From Balneolaceae bacterium (GTDB taxonomy: Bacteria > Bacteroidota > Rhodothermia > Balneolales > Balneolaceae), in the NCBI GenBank assembly GCA_007123785.1, contig SLGL01000230.1, forward strand, positions 1-7,527: a stretch of DNA of 7,527 nt, read 5' to 3'. Position numbers and translations under genes: made by a program. Shown piece after piece: positions 6,045 to 7,527 of this stretch. The notes beneath the pieces were generated by a model that did not search any database, was not told where the DNA came from, and saw only the letters and a program-made list of their open reading frames with translations. Numbering within the stretch: the stretch's first letter is position 1; every line of letters begins with the position of its first letter.

Positions 6045-6929
6045 ATGAGTGCAGGATATATTTTAAAAGAAGGGTTTGCCGGTCTTGGCAGGGCGAAACT
6101 TGCAGCGTTTACATCCATGTTTTCACTTTTTATTGCGGTGCTTTTGATAGCCGTGCTTTTTCGGATCGGTTATAACGCCTACGAAATTGCCCAGGTGATC
6201 CGCCAGCAGGTAGAGGTGGAGGTTTTTCTGGATGAATTGGATGCAGATGAAACCCTTGAGATGGAAACGATACTTGTACAAAAACCGGAAGTTGCCGGGC
6301 TTACATATATATCCAAAGACAGTGCTTCTCAGGTTTTTCAGCAAGAATTTGGAATGGGAAGTGAAACGATTGCCCAACTCGATTTTTTACCGGCCTCGTT
6401 CCGTGTTGTTGTTTCTGATGAATATAGTGTGGCTCAGATTGATTCTCTTGTGCAGGAAATCCGCACCTATGAAGGTGTGAATGAAGTACGCTTTAACCTG
6501 GCACTGCTTGAAACCATCGAAAGACGAACCGAGATGCTGCTGATAGCTGGTGCCGCCATCGGATTTTTTATATTGTTTGTGGCGATGATACTTGTTTTTA
6601 ACACCATCCGCCTCACCATTTATGCCAAACGTGACCTTATCAGGGCGATGAAGCTGGTAGGGGCAACCAATTCTTTCATTCGCAGGCCATTTCTGGTTGA
6701 AGGAGTTTTGCAGGGCATGATTGCAGGTTTATTTGCTGCAGCCGTAATATTTACTCTTTTTGAATGGGTGATTCCCTATTTCGTACCGCAGGTTGGTATT
6801 CTCTCCTGGCCATTTGGCGAGTGGTACTATTTGATTGGAGGAACCCTTCTCCTTTCGATTTTTATGGGGTGGTGGGGCAGCCGGTGGGCAGCAAAACGAT
6901 TTATACGCGATACAAAAGTTTACTCATGA
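6045..6929 (+). CDS. ftsX: Cell division ABC-transporter-like permease FtsX
   Basis: FtsX is the membrane half of the FtsEX complex, which couples ATP hydrolysis by FtsE to activation of periplasmic cell-wall hydrolases at the septum. The 294-residue product has the FtsX topology: a short cytoplasmic N-terminus, membrane segment 1 (about 20-40), an extracytoplasmic domain (about 45-160), then membrane segments 2 (165-188), 3 (224-246) and 4 (263-283). The conserved cytoplasmic loop after segment 2 is present, with RLTIYAKRDLIRAMK (189-203), LVGATNSFIRRPF (204-216) and EG at 219-220. The length is typical. The ATG at 6045 follows the barrel gene by nine bases with an A-rich leader and no Shine-Dalgarno sequence, so it is probably co-transcribed with cinA and the barrel gene. 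No ftsE is adjacent, as is common in Bacteroidota. Other FtsX-like permeases (MacB/LolC type) have a different size and domain order. Confidence 0.95.
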   Translation: MSAGYILKEGFAGLGRAKLAAFTSMFSLFIAVLLIAVLFRIGYNAYEIAQVIRQQVEVEVFLDELDADETLEMETILVQKPEVAGLTYISKDSASQVFQQEFGMGSETIAQLDFLPASFRVVVSDEYSVAQIDSLVQEIRTYEGVNEVRFNLALLETIERRTEMLLIAGAAIGFFILFVAMILVFNTIRLTIYAKRDLIRAMKLVGATNSFIRRPFLVEGVLQGMIAGLFAAAVIFTLFEWVIPYFVPQVGILSWPFGEWYYLIGGTLLLSIFMGWWGSRWAAKRFIRDTKVYS

Positions 6930-6966
6930 CCGTCAGATTTTATCGAAAGCTTTCTGTCTGTACGGT
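6929..6966. other. Imperfect inverted repeat at the end of ftsX
   Basis: ACCGTCAGA (6929-6937) pairs with TCTG-T-ACGGT (6957-6966), a 9-bp stem with one bulged T, around a loop containing the short palindrome GAAAGCTTTC. It starts on the last base of the ftsX stop codon and sits between two convergent genes. No U tract follows on either strand, so it is not a classic intrinsic terminator. It may stabilise the 3' end of the ftsX message or act as a Rho-independent stop of poor quality. Confidence 0.35.
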
Positions 6967-7001
6967 GTAAGCTTCAGGGACTAAAAAGCGCGGTTATGAG
7001 A

Positions 7002-7505
7002 TCAGGTCTTGATGGATTTGATTTTATCACCACTCTCTTTTCTTACCCGGCAGGCCTCTTCGTCTTTACAAGTGCCGAACAGATGCAGGGAGTGTCCGTC
7101 CACTTTAAAGTTGTAAAGCTTTTCCATCATATTCTGAATTTCCAGAATTCTCGGATCACAAAATTCAATCACCACACCACACTCTTTGCAGATCATGTGA
7201 TCATGTTGTTGGTAAGCGTAGGAACGTTCGTAGTAATATTGGTTTTTACCAAATTGCTGGCGTTGTACCAGGCCGCACTCGATCAGCAGATCGAGCGTGT
7301 TATATACTGTGGCCCGCGAAACCCGGGTGCCCGATTTTTTCATGTTGAAGAAAATGTCATCAGCATCAAAATGTCCGTCTGAGCGATAAATTTCTTCCAG
7401 TACCATGAAACGCTCGGGGGTCTGGCGCTGGTTTTTTTCTTTTAAATACGTTCTGAAAATTTCTTTGACCAAATGAATGGTTTCTTCCTGGGCCTGATGT
7501 GCCAT
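7002..7505 (-). CDS. fur: Fur-family metal-responsive transcriptional regulator
   Basis: This cytoplasmic dimeric repressor binds DNA when loaded with metal. The 167-residue product has a winged-helix domain (about 10-92) with HFDADDIF (45-52) and the recognition segment RVSRATVYNTLDLL (61-74). A metal-binding dimerisation domain follows, with HDH (101-103), the CKEC pair (106-109), E114 and a final C146/C152 pair. Aligned by eye to PerR of B. subtilis, E114 falls where PerR has the Asp needed for peroxide sensing, so an iron- or zinc-type Fur is likelier than PerR. The second cysteine pair is spaced C-x5-C, one residue longer than the C-x4-C of E. coli Fur. The N-terminal arm is longer than in E. 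coli Fur, and the tail (153-167) is short and basic. The ATG at 7505 is followed at once by family-like sequence. Only 22 bases upstream are in the window, so its promoter cannot be judged. It converges with ftsX. Confidence 0.9.
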   Translation of the reverse strand: MAHQAQEETIHLVKEIFRTYLKEKNQRQTPERFMVLEEIYRSDGHFDADDIFFNMKKSGTRVSRATVYNTLDLLIECGLVQRQQFGKNQYYYERSYAYQQHDHMICKECGVVIEFCDPRILEIQNMMEKLYNFKVDGHSLHLFGTCKDEEACRVRKESGDKIKSIKT

Positions 7506-7527
7506 AACATTCTATTTCTGTAAGTAT

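Noticed and set aside
6040..6929. Nine-base direct repeat TACTCATGA at the start (6040-6048) and end (6921-6929) of ftsX
   Set aside because: Considered as a target-site duplication, but the enclosed gene is a normal housekeeping ftsX in an operon; a 9-base match is explained by the ATG and TGA contexts plus chance.
6996..7382. 128-codon plus-strand frame across fur
   Set aside because: It is the antisense shadow of a gene with unmistakable Fur motifs.

Overview
The window looks like a chromosomal housekeeping stretch from a Bacteroidota-type bacterium, most likely a Balneolota/Balneolaceae-like lineage. The reasons are a TonB-dependent-receptor-like outer membrane protein, an FtsX encoded without an adjacent ftsE, a 30-residue Lys/Arg-rich ribosomal protein of the mS38/bS22 (AURKAIP1/COX24) type, and gene starts preceded by A/T-rich leaders rather than Shine-Dalgarno sequences. 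The phylum assignment is inference from content; no rRNA marker is present.

Layout, left to right. A plus-strand gene of unknown function (107-757) converges with the tiny ribosomal protein gene on the minus strand (844-936). The two share a strong, apparently bidirectional hairpin terminator (794-825). Next comes a gap of about 470 bases (937-1403) with no convincing gene. It holds a candidate promoter for the ribosomal protein gene, a locally GC-richer block that may be a decayed or dispersed repeat, and a weak terminator for the next operon. The minus-strand pair pgsA-pgpA (2455 down to 1404) encodes two consecutive steps of phosphatidylglycerol synthesis and is joined by a 4-base ATGA overlap.

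A divergent intergenic region (2456-2676) separates pgsA from a plus-strand run: cinA (NMN deamidase / ADP-ribose pyrophosphatase type), a TonB-dependent-receptor-like barrel that starts at TTG overlapping the cinA stop, and ftsX nine bases further on. These three are packed as one transcription unit although their functions (NAD salvage, outer membrane, cell division) are not obviously linked. A Fur-family metalloregulator lies on the minus strand at the right edge (7505-7002) and converges with ftsX.

I see no mobile element, CRISPR array, tRNA or rRNA. Most of the window is ordinary. The points most worth a second look are the unrecognised 216-residue protein, the TonB-box-like motif and DTIP repeats of the barrel protein, its TTG start, the composition-shifted block in the 937-1403 gap, and the 30-codon ribosomal gene that automated callers easily miss.
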